Shown here piece by piece: positions 36,173 through 46,899 of a stretch of DNA of 64,000 bases. A program made the translations under genes and the position numbers. Source of the stretch: Tetraselmis striata (lineage: Eukaryota > Chlorophyta > Chlorodendrophyceae > Chlorodendrales > Chlorodendraceae). Each line of letters starts with the position of its first letter. Within the stretch, counting starts at the first letter, position 1. The notes under the pieces were generated by a model. It was given only the letters and a program-made list of their open reading frames with translations, did not search any database and was not told where the DNA came from. The stretch lies in NCBI GenBank assembly GCA_006384855.1, contig VCJN01002741.1, forward strand, positions 1 to 64,000, written 5' to 3'.

Positions 36173-37315
36173 CCTGCGGCTCCCCCTCCCGGTCCCTGCA
36201 GCGGCGTGTGCTTGCCTGCGAGGAGATGGCACTGTCTTCTCAGATACACACGGAAGCTGCTGCTGTGATTGTGGCTGAGTGCTGCCGGTCGCTGCTCGTG
36301 TGGGCGTGCTGGCGCCTAGAGCGCTGGCCTGATCGGGCTGGTCCTGAGCGAGCACCAGCTTAGTCGCTGCTACAGGAGTGTACCCCGTACCGCAATCCGA
36401 CTGCTCACTGGTGTAGTAGCGGTTCAGGCGACTACGGGAACTACTGCGCGCGAGGCAGGTCAGGCGGGCAGTGACGATGTTGGCTGACTTTCCTGACAAA
36501 ATCACGATGGAGCAGTGCTAGTTACGTACCGAATTAAATATGTGTATTTACTGTGCCTCATTAGTCGATAGTAAATTATATTTATTGTTTTTTCTTTCAA
36601 ATTGCGCATTCAGATGACTGGTTCATCAGAGCGTCTCTGTAGCGACTGGCCCGGGCAACGGGCAGGATAAGAATTATATGCACTACCGGCTGTACGGCTT
36701 CCCACTCGAATAAAATACCGCCCGCATGATCCATCTGATGATACATATACCCGTGCTCGCCGTACTCGTACATGAAGCTTGGCTGTAGAGCAATTTAAGC
36801 AGCTCTACTGCTGACGATGATGCCACACAAATATAACCAGTGCAGCTTGGACAGTCTGTCGTCATTTTAATGCCATGCCATCTGCTGCGACAAGGGCAAT
36901 TGAGTAGGCCTCCCATCACAACATACTCATACAGACCGTGTCACACAGTCATCCAATGATTTGTCTCTAAAATTTTTCATATGAATTGATAAATGAAACG
37001 AAAAGAGTCCCTTGCAGGTACAACTTCTCTATATATACAAATGTATGTTTCTTATTAAATGGACCGGTATTACTGCAAGCCTGCAGCAAATGACCGCTTC
37101 CCGCAGCCAACAGAGCACCGATGGTAGACAATGGTGCTACTATCGCATGCACGGTTGTCGCACGTTGCGACAGGTGGCTGGTACGTCTTGGCTGTCAATG
37201 TTTGGCACTGTTTATTCCGATGAATATAGTCGCCAGTGGAAGCTTCTGTCGCCGCCACGTAGAAGCGTTGTGGCGACGAGTTGCAACACCTGTGGAGAGC
37301 AAGCACCGAGGGTGG
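36173..37315. other. Upstream region of PSMB3, no gene seen
   Basis: The first 330 bp stays open in the PSMB3 frame and may be 5' leader. From about 36520 the sequence is AT-rich with no convincing frame. Short ORFs at 36683-36919 and 37012-37479 have no motif and no repeat partner in the window. Confidence 0.4.
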
Positions 37316-40300
37316 CTACACATGATGTGATGGCTCCTCGCACAGACCGCGCTCAGCCTCCACCAGCCTCTGTCTTAGGCAGGCCACGTGGCGCTCCGCT
37401 GCTTCTAGCTCCTCCTGCGCACGCACATTCAATACGTAGCCATAAGCAATCCTGTGTACTTCGATGTAAATGCGAATAGTGGTCCTGAGATACATCTTGA
37501 TACAGCGCGGTACCATGCCAGGTCTCACGCATCCAGGCAGATTACAGTCGTCAGCGACCTCAATGCGCACGCAAGCACTGCATTTTGGGACACAATACCG
37601 CTATGCAGAGCAAACGGTACAATACAGGGCTGCAAACGGGGGGCTACCCGCAGGTTTCTGATGTGCTGCGCGCTGCTCTCCGCCCGGGATGGGCCTCCTG
37701 CGCAATCATGCGGAGCCTCCACCTTGGCGTGTTCAGCCGAGGGTCGCTCGCAACGGCCGCCAGAGCCCGCTGGCTGCCCATCACGGGCAACGGTGCCTCG
37801 CAGCCCCCGCGCAGATCCCTCAGAGCGTTGACACACCGCGGCGATCTCCGTCTCCTGCGTGTCCTGCGAGTCGGGGATGAGGATGACGTCATCGCCGTCA
37901 CTGTCGACCGTGTTCCTCCTGTCGCTCGTCAGCTCTTCCGGGGGCACAGCGACAGGCTGCGGAGAGGAAACCACCACAGCGTGCGTGTCAGCCGTGGAGC
38001 CGGTCATCCTAACAATTGCAGAGGAGCTGCCTGGCTGCGTCTCCAGGCCGCGTGGTCGCTGCGGGCCAGCGTGGGTGGTCGGGGCCCCCGCCAGCTTGCC
38101 GAAAGCCGCCCAGCCTCCATGCTGCTCCAGGCTCTTGGCAGACGCCAGACGCCAGAGCGGCGCCGCGGGCTGGGAGGCAGCGCATCGCCCTCTGCCAGAC
38201 ACTTGGCTGTCCTCTGCAAATGGCTGCGCGGCAAGACAGGGGCTCCCATCAATGACATGGGCACGCCCGCACCCTTCGCAGAAGAGGCTGCCCACAGCTG
38301 CGCGGACACTCCAATGATATTGCTTGGATTCATTCATGTGAGCATTCAGGGCTCCAGCAGGACAACGACTTGCAGTAGCACGCTTTGCTGGTTTGATGCG
38401 GCGCGAGATACACTGCAGACATGCTTTTGGTTCGCTGTACGTTTCTTGACACCCCCCTTCCCGGGTAAAGAACGAAACCGGATATTCATATAGCATTCAA
38501 AGATTCCAGAATACACCATCAAAACTGCGAAGATGATCTGTCTGTGTGCTGCAATTCGTTATTACTTTGACACGCCACCCCTATTCAATAGTTCGGCACT
38601 CAGTAAGTTACAACTCGTAGTCACAGCTGCAGCCAATGAGAAGGTGGCGCCACGGGATCGGCCCTGCAGTAGCGGGAAAACGCAGGCTGTTACCGGCGTG
38701 CGGAGGTGTGGAGCCTCGGTTCCGTCCACCGCAGCTTGACGCGCGGATGTCCCGCCCTCCACAGACGGATACAGGCATTCCAAAAGCGCTCTCTCCTTGC
38801 CCCTGGTATGCCAGCGCCGACATACAGTCTTTGTCCGCCGACAAAGCCCATGCCAGTATGTGGCACGGGCGCTGGAAAGGAGGCAGCCGTTTGAGAGGGT
38901 TGCCTGTGCGAGGCTGTTGATATGGCGAACAGGGTCAAACACGCCATCTCTCCCCCTGCAACAAGCGCTCACCGGCAGTCCTTTCCGTGTAGCATCGCAG
39001 CGTCAATAGTCGGACCACTCGGCAAGGAGTGGTTGGCAGGTCCCCGCTTCGTCAACTCTGCTGCGCCGCTGCCTGAAGACATCACACAGTGCTGGGCCGT
39101 CAGGGCGGAGGGGGCGGGGCAGTTGAGCCTGGGGACATTGCTGGGGAGAAGGCTTCCTGGCCACACTGCATGGCACCGCCCCGAAGCATGCAGAGGCAAC
39201 GCACCCTTGCCGGCCCCAATCCGAGCCGCTTTGGTAAAAGAGATACCGCTCTTGCTGCTGTCGGCCGCCCTCTTCATGGGGGCGGGTTGCCGTGGAAGTC
39301 CGTTGTCGGCACCGTTCGCGCTGGTTGCTGGCGGGCGGCCTTCCCTCTGGCCTGGTGTGCATTGGTCGTCGGGGCGGCTGGTCCCGTTCGCGTGGCATTC
39401 TGTGCCACCTGGGGTATGCGCCTGGCGAGCTGGGAGCCTACTTGCCGCCGCCAGCAGCTTCCTCCGGGCCCCAAGGGCGACAACCCCCATGGCAACAAGC
39501 GCCGAGTCCGTCACATCGGGCATGGCCTCAAGCCCCACGCCCGCACGCTCCAACACAGGGCCGTACTTGCCGAGGTCCATGCCGTCCAGCCAGGCCTGCA
39601 GCGTCGCAAGGAGGGGGGTGCCAGGGTCGGGAGGCTGGCTGCCCTGCGAGGAGGCAGGCGCTTTGGGAGCCGGCTGGGTGCTGTTGGCAGCGCCGCTCTT
39701 CCCCTTTGACGCACCTGGGGATGGTTGGACAGGGAGCAAGCGGGGTGATTTCTCCTCGTGAGCCGCTCTGTCGCTCGAGGGGGCACATGCAAGCTGCGAT
39801 CCATGACGCAAAACTCATTGTGTGGGCCATCCTGCAGGCTCGCAGGCCCTCACCACACTTCTTCACGTGGTTCACCCGGGCCTGGAACGCGCAGCGCGTC
39901 AGGTCCTTTCCACATGCCACACAGCTGTAGGTGGCCCCCCTGAGGTCCTGCGCCGGCTGAGCGTTCTCTTTCGCTGCGCCAGCCCATCGCGCGCCAGGTA
40001 GCACTGCCTGCCTAGCGGGCGCCAGCGGCACCCCGTACGCTGGCTTCACCGCGGCTGTAGCTACTGCTGCAGCTGCCAGAGGAGCGTCAGCCCTTGAGAT
40101 AGGGCTGGATCCAGCTCGCATTTTGATGGCGTCGCAGCACTGGTTCACGTGCTCCTGGCGGGCCTCCAGGGAGCGACTGGTGAGGTCTACCCCGCAGATC
40201 ATGCACGAAAAGGCAGCCAAGGTGCCACCTGGAAACACCGCAATAACAGGTGAAGCTGAAGCAGACTGTGGAGAAGCGATGGCATCGCTTGTCGGCCTTG

Positions 40301-40688
40301 CAGCAACACCGGCTCACCTGCAGCGTCGGTTGTCTGCGCGGAAGCGGCCGACACTGGTTCTGCGCCAGCAAGGCTGTCCAGGCAGCGGTTGACGTGAGAC
40401 GCTCGCGCCTGCTCATCCATAAGGGTGAGCGCAGTCCCACACACTGGGCATACCTGATAGCGCGGCGGACACAGCAAGGGGGCAGCGTGAGCGCGTCCAG
40501 GCTCGTGTGCCCCGGAAGGCTCGTGTGACGGGAAGCTCGCCTCTTGTGCGTTGTATTTATGTCGTCATTTTCACATTGCCTAAAACCGCGCAGCGCCAGT
40601 GAGCACTTACGTTCACACCACCGGAGTTTCCTGATGATCCAAGGCCCTGCCGTGTCGACTCCATCACGCCGCCGCACTTCACCTTCAT
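37316..40688 (-). CDS. UBZ4-type zinc-finger and SAM-domain protein, probable DNA-repair factor
   Basis: Exons deduced: 40611-40688 (start 40688), 40318-40453, 39854-40228, 38973-39714, one starting at 38903 (3' end unclear), about 37648-38412 and 37316-37414 (stop TAG). Phases agree through the first five. Three C-x2-C...H-x3-C fingers of the Rad18/UBZ4 kind follow each other: VCPVCGTALTLMDEQARASH with VNRC; FSCMICGVDL...HVNQC; YSCVACGKDL...HVKKC. Then a SAM-like helix bundle (LQAWLDGMDLGKYGPVLERA, then LGARRKLLAA), an acidic DDVILIPDSQ that looks like a SUMO-interacting motif, and a C-terminal coiled coil (EELEAAERHVACLRQRLVEA). UBZ4 fingers bind ubiquitin in repair proteins such as SLX4, FAN1 and SNM1; SAM plus UBZ recalls plant SNM1-like proteins. 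No nuclease or metallo-beta-lactamase motif is visible, so a scaffold is more likely. The exon between 38.4 and 38.9 kb is unresolved. Confidence 0.65.
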
Positions 40689-41039
40689 GTTGCGGGTGTG
40701 CAGGAGACAGCACCGCTGCGTGAACGAGGCACACCGGGCACCCTCGCCGCGCGCGTGGCTGCGTATGTGGTTATGAGCCTCGCCCGTCCCGGGGGACGGA
40801 GCTGGACGGCACCGGCCACCACAGGAGATCGCGCCCGCTCACTCCGAGAGCAGGAGCGCCAAGTTCAGGGCGCTGCCCTTGGCCCTTCGTCAGGCGCCCG
40901 GGCCGCACGTTGCCGCCGGGCACCCCTGGGGTGGTCTCTTGAGCAATCAGCCGGACTGGGACTGCACACTCCGCAATCGCGCCGTGACGGCATATGTATG
41001 TTAAGACCCAGCCCAGGTACGAAAATTTTGACCAAGACC

Positions 41040-42165
41040 TATGTATACACAGGGCATTTTCGTACATCGGTCGAAATATATCCAGTTGGAGCGGAGGAAA
41101 AGGAGAGCCGCGTCCGAAATCGCCTGGAATACGTGAGAATCGATACCGGTTGCAATACGGTCTATCACGGATTTTTAGGCGTCCTCCGTCCTCCGTCCTC
41201 CGTCCTCGTGTGCTGCGTCTTCGTGAATGAACCGTCATACATTCGATCTGTGCTCGTTTGATTTCTAGACACTCCTACCCTTGTGGTCCGTTAAAATCCT
41301 GCGACTAAGACGAATCTATCGTGAATTATAACGGAAACATGCTGCAAAAATCACGAATGTACCCCGTCCGTCCTGTCACATACGCCCTTCGCGTATGAAC
41401 CGTCATACGTTCGGTTTTCGCTCGTTTGATTTCAAGGTACTGGTACGTGTACGGTAAGATTCTAAATGGATGCGCGTGTATTCTAGCCCAGGCACGCCAT
41501 ATATTCGTCTAAAACGCCAAAATAACGCGGTACCGCAGCGCGTTTTCACTGCTGAATCAGCAAGCGAGACTATTCGGCGACTATTACTTATACGGTAGTC
41601 AAAGTATGATGCTGTAAAAAGGGGTCGCCGCGGTGCGGGGGCAGTCCGCCGACCCGGGGCCCGGCGTCCGTCGACGGACGGGCGACGGGCGAACGATGGC
41701 GTCCGACGTTCGGCGTCCGGTGCCGGTACAGGCGGCGGGCATGGCGATTCGCGCCGTGCCCGCCCCGTAGACCTGACGACCGGCCCGACCTGCGCGGCCT
41801 CGTGCGGGATGCGGGCCGCCTGTAGGCGGCTTGTACTGTATTGCTGATCTTGTAGTGCTGCTTTTTTTTTGTGGTAATACAACTTTTAGCGGTGGGTTGG
41901 GAACTGGCCTTTTTGTAATGCACACCAGTAGTCAGCGGCCCGCTTTTACGCGGCTTGCAGATTTAATCTGTTTTACAAAATAATACGTCTCTTTTGAAAA
42001 TAAATTACTGACAAATCTAACGCTAAAAGCATTATTACCCGGAAACAACAGTATTACAAGATCAACACTACAAGCCGGCTAAAAGCGGCCCGCATCCCGC
42101 ACCAGGCTCAACCCAAGAGGTATGGGCACCTCCACAAATCCCCGGCGCGAAGCGCCGCTTAGTAT
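41040..42165 (-). repeat. Dispersed repeat family P, copy 2 (inverted)
   Basis: Reverse-complement counterpart of 13270-14125, with the same landmarks in opposite order, including the GCGGCGCTTCGCGCC hairpin at about 42137-42151. It carries about 150 bp that copy 1 lacks at its ends and a duplicated block near 42030-42110 (CTACAAGCCGGCTAAAAGCG). Together the copies form a 28-kb-spaced inverted repeat that could support inversion of the AK7-PSMB3 interval. Confidence 0.75.
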
Positions 42166-42790
42166 ACATATACACACACATATATACATATACACGGGGG
42201 GTTTTTGATATTTTTCATTTTGCTCACGGAGACGACATCGTGACGAGGGCGCTAACGTTTTGCCGCGCGCAGTCGCGCACAAAGGCTCTCATTTGATTTT
42301 TGGAGGGGCTGGGCCACAATCAACTGAGATGCAATAAAACACAGTACATCACAGTGTTTGCTTGAAGTGGCACACTGGCACATGCCGCACAGTGGGTTTA
42401 GCCAGTCTGATTAAACCTTTTGCTTACATCGGTGCTTTAACATATGCGCACTACAACCATAACTAAAAGCAATTGTGAAAGGTTGCATGCAAAATAGAGA
42501 CATGAGCATGAAACCAAGGGTCAAGAAGGAGGGCAGGGAGCCAAGAACCAAGGAAGAGCCAAGGGAACCATGAATGAAGTCGCCAAGCTGCCAAGGAACC
42601 AAAGGGTCAAGGGAAACACCGAAGCCAAAGAACGAGCGACCAAAAGGGGAACATTAAACCAATGGGGGTCACTGCCCAGGGATACTAGGCCATCAGCCGC
42701 GGCGAGTGCGCTTGCAGCCGATGACCCGGGTCATAGCAACACAGCCTGACGATCGAGCGACGCGACGCAGCATGCGCATGAGCACCATCA
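42166..42790. other. Purine-rich spacer, no gene seen
   Basis: The part from about 42480 to 42660 is strongly purine-rich, with recurring CAAGG and GGAACCAAGG words, suggesting a short decayed satellite. No open frame recognised. Confidence 0.4.
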
Positions 42791-43830
42791 CGTGCCGCGG
42801 CCGCCGCCACGACTCACCATTCCAAGAACGTTGTCTGCATGTGCCATGCATGTTGATGAGCAATTAGGAGAAACGGCGGCGCCACGCAGACCCAAGAGCT
42901 CGCTAGTGTGCGTGTGGCTAGCTTTGGCAAGCTCCACCAAGAAGGCCTTAGTGCGTGCGGGGCCAGCGAGCCAAACTCAGAGACAGCGAAAGGAACAAAG
43001 CGAAGCATGCCGGCGGCGTTTCGGACACCCTCGTCATACTTTTGGATTTTGTGGCGCTTTGTGGCCCGCAATGCAGTCGTTGGATCCGAGCTTGTATGGC
43101 GACACTATTACGTCCTTCCTCGAAGATGCAAACGCCGCCGCGGTTTCAACTCTCGCCGGCATTTTGGGTGTTAGCCCCGACCTCATGGAAACGCCCTACT
43201 CCATGCGCACGCAGCTGTCCCTCCCGGTCCAATTTGGCGGCCTCGGCAGCGGCGATAACGCGGTTATCGCATATGCCTCCCGCCACGCCGGCGCTGCGGC
43301 CCTTGTGGTTGGTCAAGCTGTGACTTTCCTCCGCCGTGCTCAACACGACATCCTGAGCGACGCCGGCGCGCTCCTTTCCGAGCCGTCATGCGTATCTAGC
43401 CCTCGTAGCCTCTACCGTGTTGGGGCGTCCTCGATTCACCACTTGGGCCACTCCAGCGTTAGCGCCCGATGCCGACGCCAACGTGTCGGCGCCGATGTGG
43501 GCTGTCGAGCTTTGCGTTGCACATACCCGTGTCGTTGACGAGTGTGGAGACGGGGTGCTCGAGGATCTAGCGGGGGCGTTGGCCTCTCCCCTGATATTGC
43601 TTCCCTCCAACCGCTCTCCCGTTGCTCGTGCCGGCCGCTCGGCCGCTGGGGCTGAGCCGGCGTTTATACGATGCGCTCGGCGGCCGACCTCCAAGCTATT
43701 TCGCATTACTCGGACTTCCCCTCGCACTAGCCAATGTGAGGTGCCGCTATAGCTTCATTAATACTCGATACTATCGAAGAGCAGCCAATACCCTGCTCTT
43801 AGACATGACTCTTGCTCCGCTAGCCTAATC
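42791..43830 (+). pseudogene. LINE-like reverse-transcriptase C-terminal remnant
   Basis: The plus strand has a fairly continuous frame (about 43070-43538) reading MQSLDPSLYGDTITSFLEDA, then MRTQLSLPVQFGGLGSGDNA and YASRHAGAAALVVGQ. The 'QL.LP..FGGLG......A..AYASR' pattern is familiar from the segment after the thumb of LINE-type reverse transcriptases. Upstream and downstream the frame is lost, and no catalytic YxDD is visible. Called as a decayed fragment; the family assignment is from pattern memory. Confidence 0.45.
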
Positions 43831-43989
43831 GCGCAGGGTTTAAGGGTGGGCGGGGGTGGGCGGGGCGAGTAAAAAGCCGGAACCGAGGCGGATATCTTAC
43901 AGACCTAACTAATCATAGTGGGACAAGTAGACCCGTTGCAGGAGTGTGGAATCCAGAGAGCGCCGCAAGGATCAATCGTTGTAGTCGCT

Positions 43990-44230
43990 ACATTATTGTA
44001 CAGCCCCGCGTCCGCCGACCCGCTGACCCGGGGCCCGGCGTCCGCCGTCAAGAGACGCACGGGCGGCGAGGTGGACGGGCGACGGTCGTCCGGCGTTTGG
44101 GTCCGGACGAACGACGGCGTCCGGCGTCCGGTGTCCGGTCCACGCGGTGGGCTTGGCGCTTCACGCCATGCCCGCCACGTAGATCTGACGAACGGCGACG
44201 ACCTGCTCGATCGGCGTGTTTTGCTAGCTA
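43990..44230 (+). repeat. Partial copy of repeat family P GC-rich core
   Basis: Shares the CCGACCC...GGGGCCCGGCGTCC core, CGACGG and GTCCGGTCCACGC-like blocks with the middle of 13270-14125, with considerable divergence and without the flanking AT blocks. A related but different subfamily. Confidence 0.5.
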
Positions 44231-45225
44231 AGCACAATATATTCGTCGCTTAATGTACATATTGCTCGATAGACAAACGTGCTCTACTAAGTTGATATAT
44301 ACATCGATGTGTACATTCGTATTCGTATATACATTCGCTCGTACATCAATACATGCAAGTGCTTGTAGAGTTGTAGTGCAGTGGGCACCCATCATTACAT
44401 ATTTGAGTATCGGTTCGGCAAGTATTTCAGTTCACGCGCACCGTCAAGGAACAGTAATTTAAGCAGTGTATGACAGAAATGGAAATATTTTTTCCGAAAG
44501 AGAAGGAAAGCCCCCCCCCCTTTTCTCCCCAGAATATCCGCCACCCAGAACAACATACATAATCTGAGCCGCCTCTTCATTAGCGAGTGGTCACTATTAT
44601 TGCTGAAGTTCTCCGATCGAGACGCGCCCGCGCCGGCAAATGGGAGGCAGACACTAAGATGACACTAGTACGCGTAGCCTTAGTGTGTAACCGGCGGCCC
44701 GTAAAGGTTGGGAGGCACATGGGTGTTCGATCGCGACTACAGAAATGAAAAAGCAAGGTACCTGGTACCCATAACCGCTGCCTCTCAGCGACTACGTAAA
44801 TGCTTTCATCGGCAGGCCAGCGGTCGTTCAGCAACTTAGCTTCATCCAAAAGGCACAATACTTGGCACAGTTAGTCAAAGCAAGGCATGAGATTCAATAT
44901 TAACTAGTAGCGACTACATGTACCACAGCTGAGCACTCGAGCAGACGCCGCCGCGCGCCGGAACATGGCCGAGCGTGGCAAACGGCGCACATCTCATGGC
45001 GCATGTCTACTTTGCCGGTAGCGCATCCCGGGAGCCACAACTGCTTATATACCCACCGCCATACGAGTCGCCACCACCAGGCAGCCATGGCGGCCGACAC
45101 ACGGCCCGAGCTTGCGGCCTGAATGGCCAGCGTTCGCAATATCTCAGCCGCTACAGGGAGAACAACACGAAGCATGTGCAGACATTCCAACTAGAGGCGG
45201 AGAGGATCGAGCAAACAACACGGGG
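44231..45225. other. No gene recognised
   Basis: Contains AT-rich sequence (44240-44470), a C run at about 44510-44520 and short open frames on both strands. The right end (about 45060 onwards) may belong to the 5' part of family K copy B, since an open plus frame begins at 44975. Confidence 0.35.
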
Positions 45226-45229
45226 AGCA

Positions 45230-46312
45230 TGGGAGCAGATGACCGCGTTATGCCGCTTGTCGCAGATGGCGAGATCGGCCAAGTGCTCAGGACTCTGCAG
45301 CTCTTGGACCCCACACTCCAAGACGTGTCTGTCACCCGGCGTGAGCCGGACAAGTGCACAACGTTGGAGAAGGTGTTACTGAAGGTGTTGCTGTCAGCAC
45401 ACCTTACATGGTGCAGTTCTTGAAAGCTTGCATCAATCAACCCTGCGATTGCACCGCGCGCGCGTGCAAAAAGGGCATTTGGCCTGCCAGCTGCGTCACT
45501 GATCAATATCTATATTGGAAGATTCAGGCGACGCGTATGCCTACTCCCATCCCGAAGCATGTGGACCCCGAGGACAAGGCATCCAAGCTGCACTACCTAC
45601 CACTGCAGAGCACTTATAACCCAACAAGATCATAAAAGCTGCATGGCAGCCAGCAAGGGCAAGCCCGCTGATGGCACTCCTACGGCAGCATCAGCAGGCA
45701 GAGGCGGCAGAGGAAGCATGGGCGGCAGGGGCGGCCGAGGACATGGCAGCGACGCCGTAGTACCAACGTTGCTGACATAGCACTGTATGGAGATCATCAC
45801 GCCTGGCGTGGGCATCTTCATCATCAATAACTGTCCATAGGGATTGTATGTGGAATGCAAGGATTGGTGCAAGCCTGGAATCGTCTACTCAACGCGCGCT
45901 CACAGTAACATGATGCCTCCATACCGTGCAGATGGCGAGCCGCGCAGCATGGCGGCATTAAGGGCATGCTGCCATGTAGCCAAGGATGCGTTTCAAGTTA
46001 GAGGCGCACGACGGTATGATGGATTGCATATGTGGAGGCCAACCCCTTCCAGAGGACGGGGCCACCCCTACCACCCCCACCACAATGTATTCTATGGTGC
46101 TGATGACATGGAATGCCAGCATGCATACATAGGCACAATGCTATGCCAAGCGAGGAAGGCATTCTCTTGCGGCCTCTTGGGCTGATGACGCATTTTGCTC
46201 CAACTGTGCTGGAATCACTCATGAGGTTGGCATCATAGAGTGTGGCATTCCATTCAGAACTGTGTTGCCTCTATTGTGCAAGCCTGCAAAAAGGCAAATC
46301 AAGGCAGGGGGC
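45230..46312 (+). pseudogene. Family K element, copy B, left part (interrupted)
   Basis: Aligns with copy C from 55113 onward. It begins MGADDRVMPLVADGEIGQVL, with the family segment TLQDVSVTRREPDKCTTLEK, a Gly/Arg stretch RGGRGSMGGRGGRGHGSDAV, the zinc motif YVECKDWCKPGIVYSTRAHS (equivalent to CKECAKPR in copy A) and a CG-containing block. Several stops and frame changes. The match to copy C breaks off at 46312, where a DNA transposon has inserted, and resumes at 53865. Confidence 0.7.
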
Positions 46313-46568
46313 CCTGTGAGATTCAGATGTGACGTAAATGTGCCTTACTGGTGACGAACGACGACATACGGGGACGATACGGGACGGACGAGGGACGTGG
46401 ATTTCATACCGAGTAGCGACGACTATCGCGCGCGACCTGTAAAGTACTATATGAATTTATCGTTTCCATAATTTCATCAAATTGATATGCACACGCGGGC
46501 TCGCGTGTCGCCCGCCGACGCGGAGCACCCGGGCTAAGTACAGGCGGATGTACGCACTCACTGCACAT

Positions 46569-46613
46569 CGCCGCACATCGCTGACCCCGCGGTGTGCGGC
46601 GATGTGCGGCACG
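46569..46613. repeat. Subterminal inverted repeat of the transposon
   Basis: CCGCACATCGC on the left and GCGATGTGCGG on the right of a short CG-rich centre. A relative (GCACACCGCCGCACAACGCTG) lies near 52315 in the right half. Such clustered subterminal words often bind a transposase, but that is inference. Confidence 0.5.
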
Positions 46614-46899
46614 ACGGGCGGAGGTGTGGGCGGATGTAGGTGGTACGGTAGGTGGTAGGCGGTAGGTGGTGTTCGTAGATGCGCGTTTAAATGCAGCCGC
46701 CCTAACTGCTGATGATTGTGTAACGCCCCAGCACGCGCATGAAGTACGGGGTCGCCTCACGGTCACCGCCGCTCACCGCTGAATCAAGCGCGGACAGCCG
46801 CGCACTCACATCTGTGTTGCATGCCGGTGGTGGGTTACATCCACCCCAACTCTCAACCCCCCCCCCCCCCCCCCCCGCCCCCCGCGCGCTGCAGCAGGC

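Noticed and set aside
37585..38493. 302-residue plus-strand ORF
   Set aside because: It is the antisense shadow of the UBZ4/SAM gene's large 3' exon.
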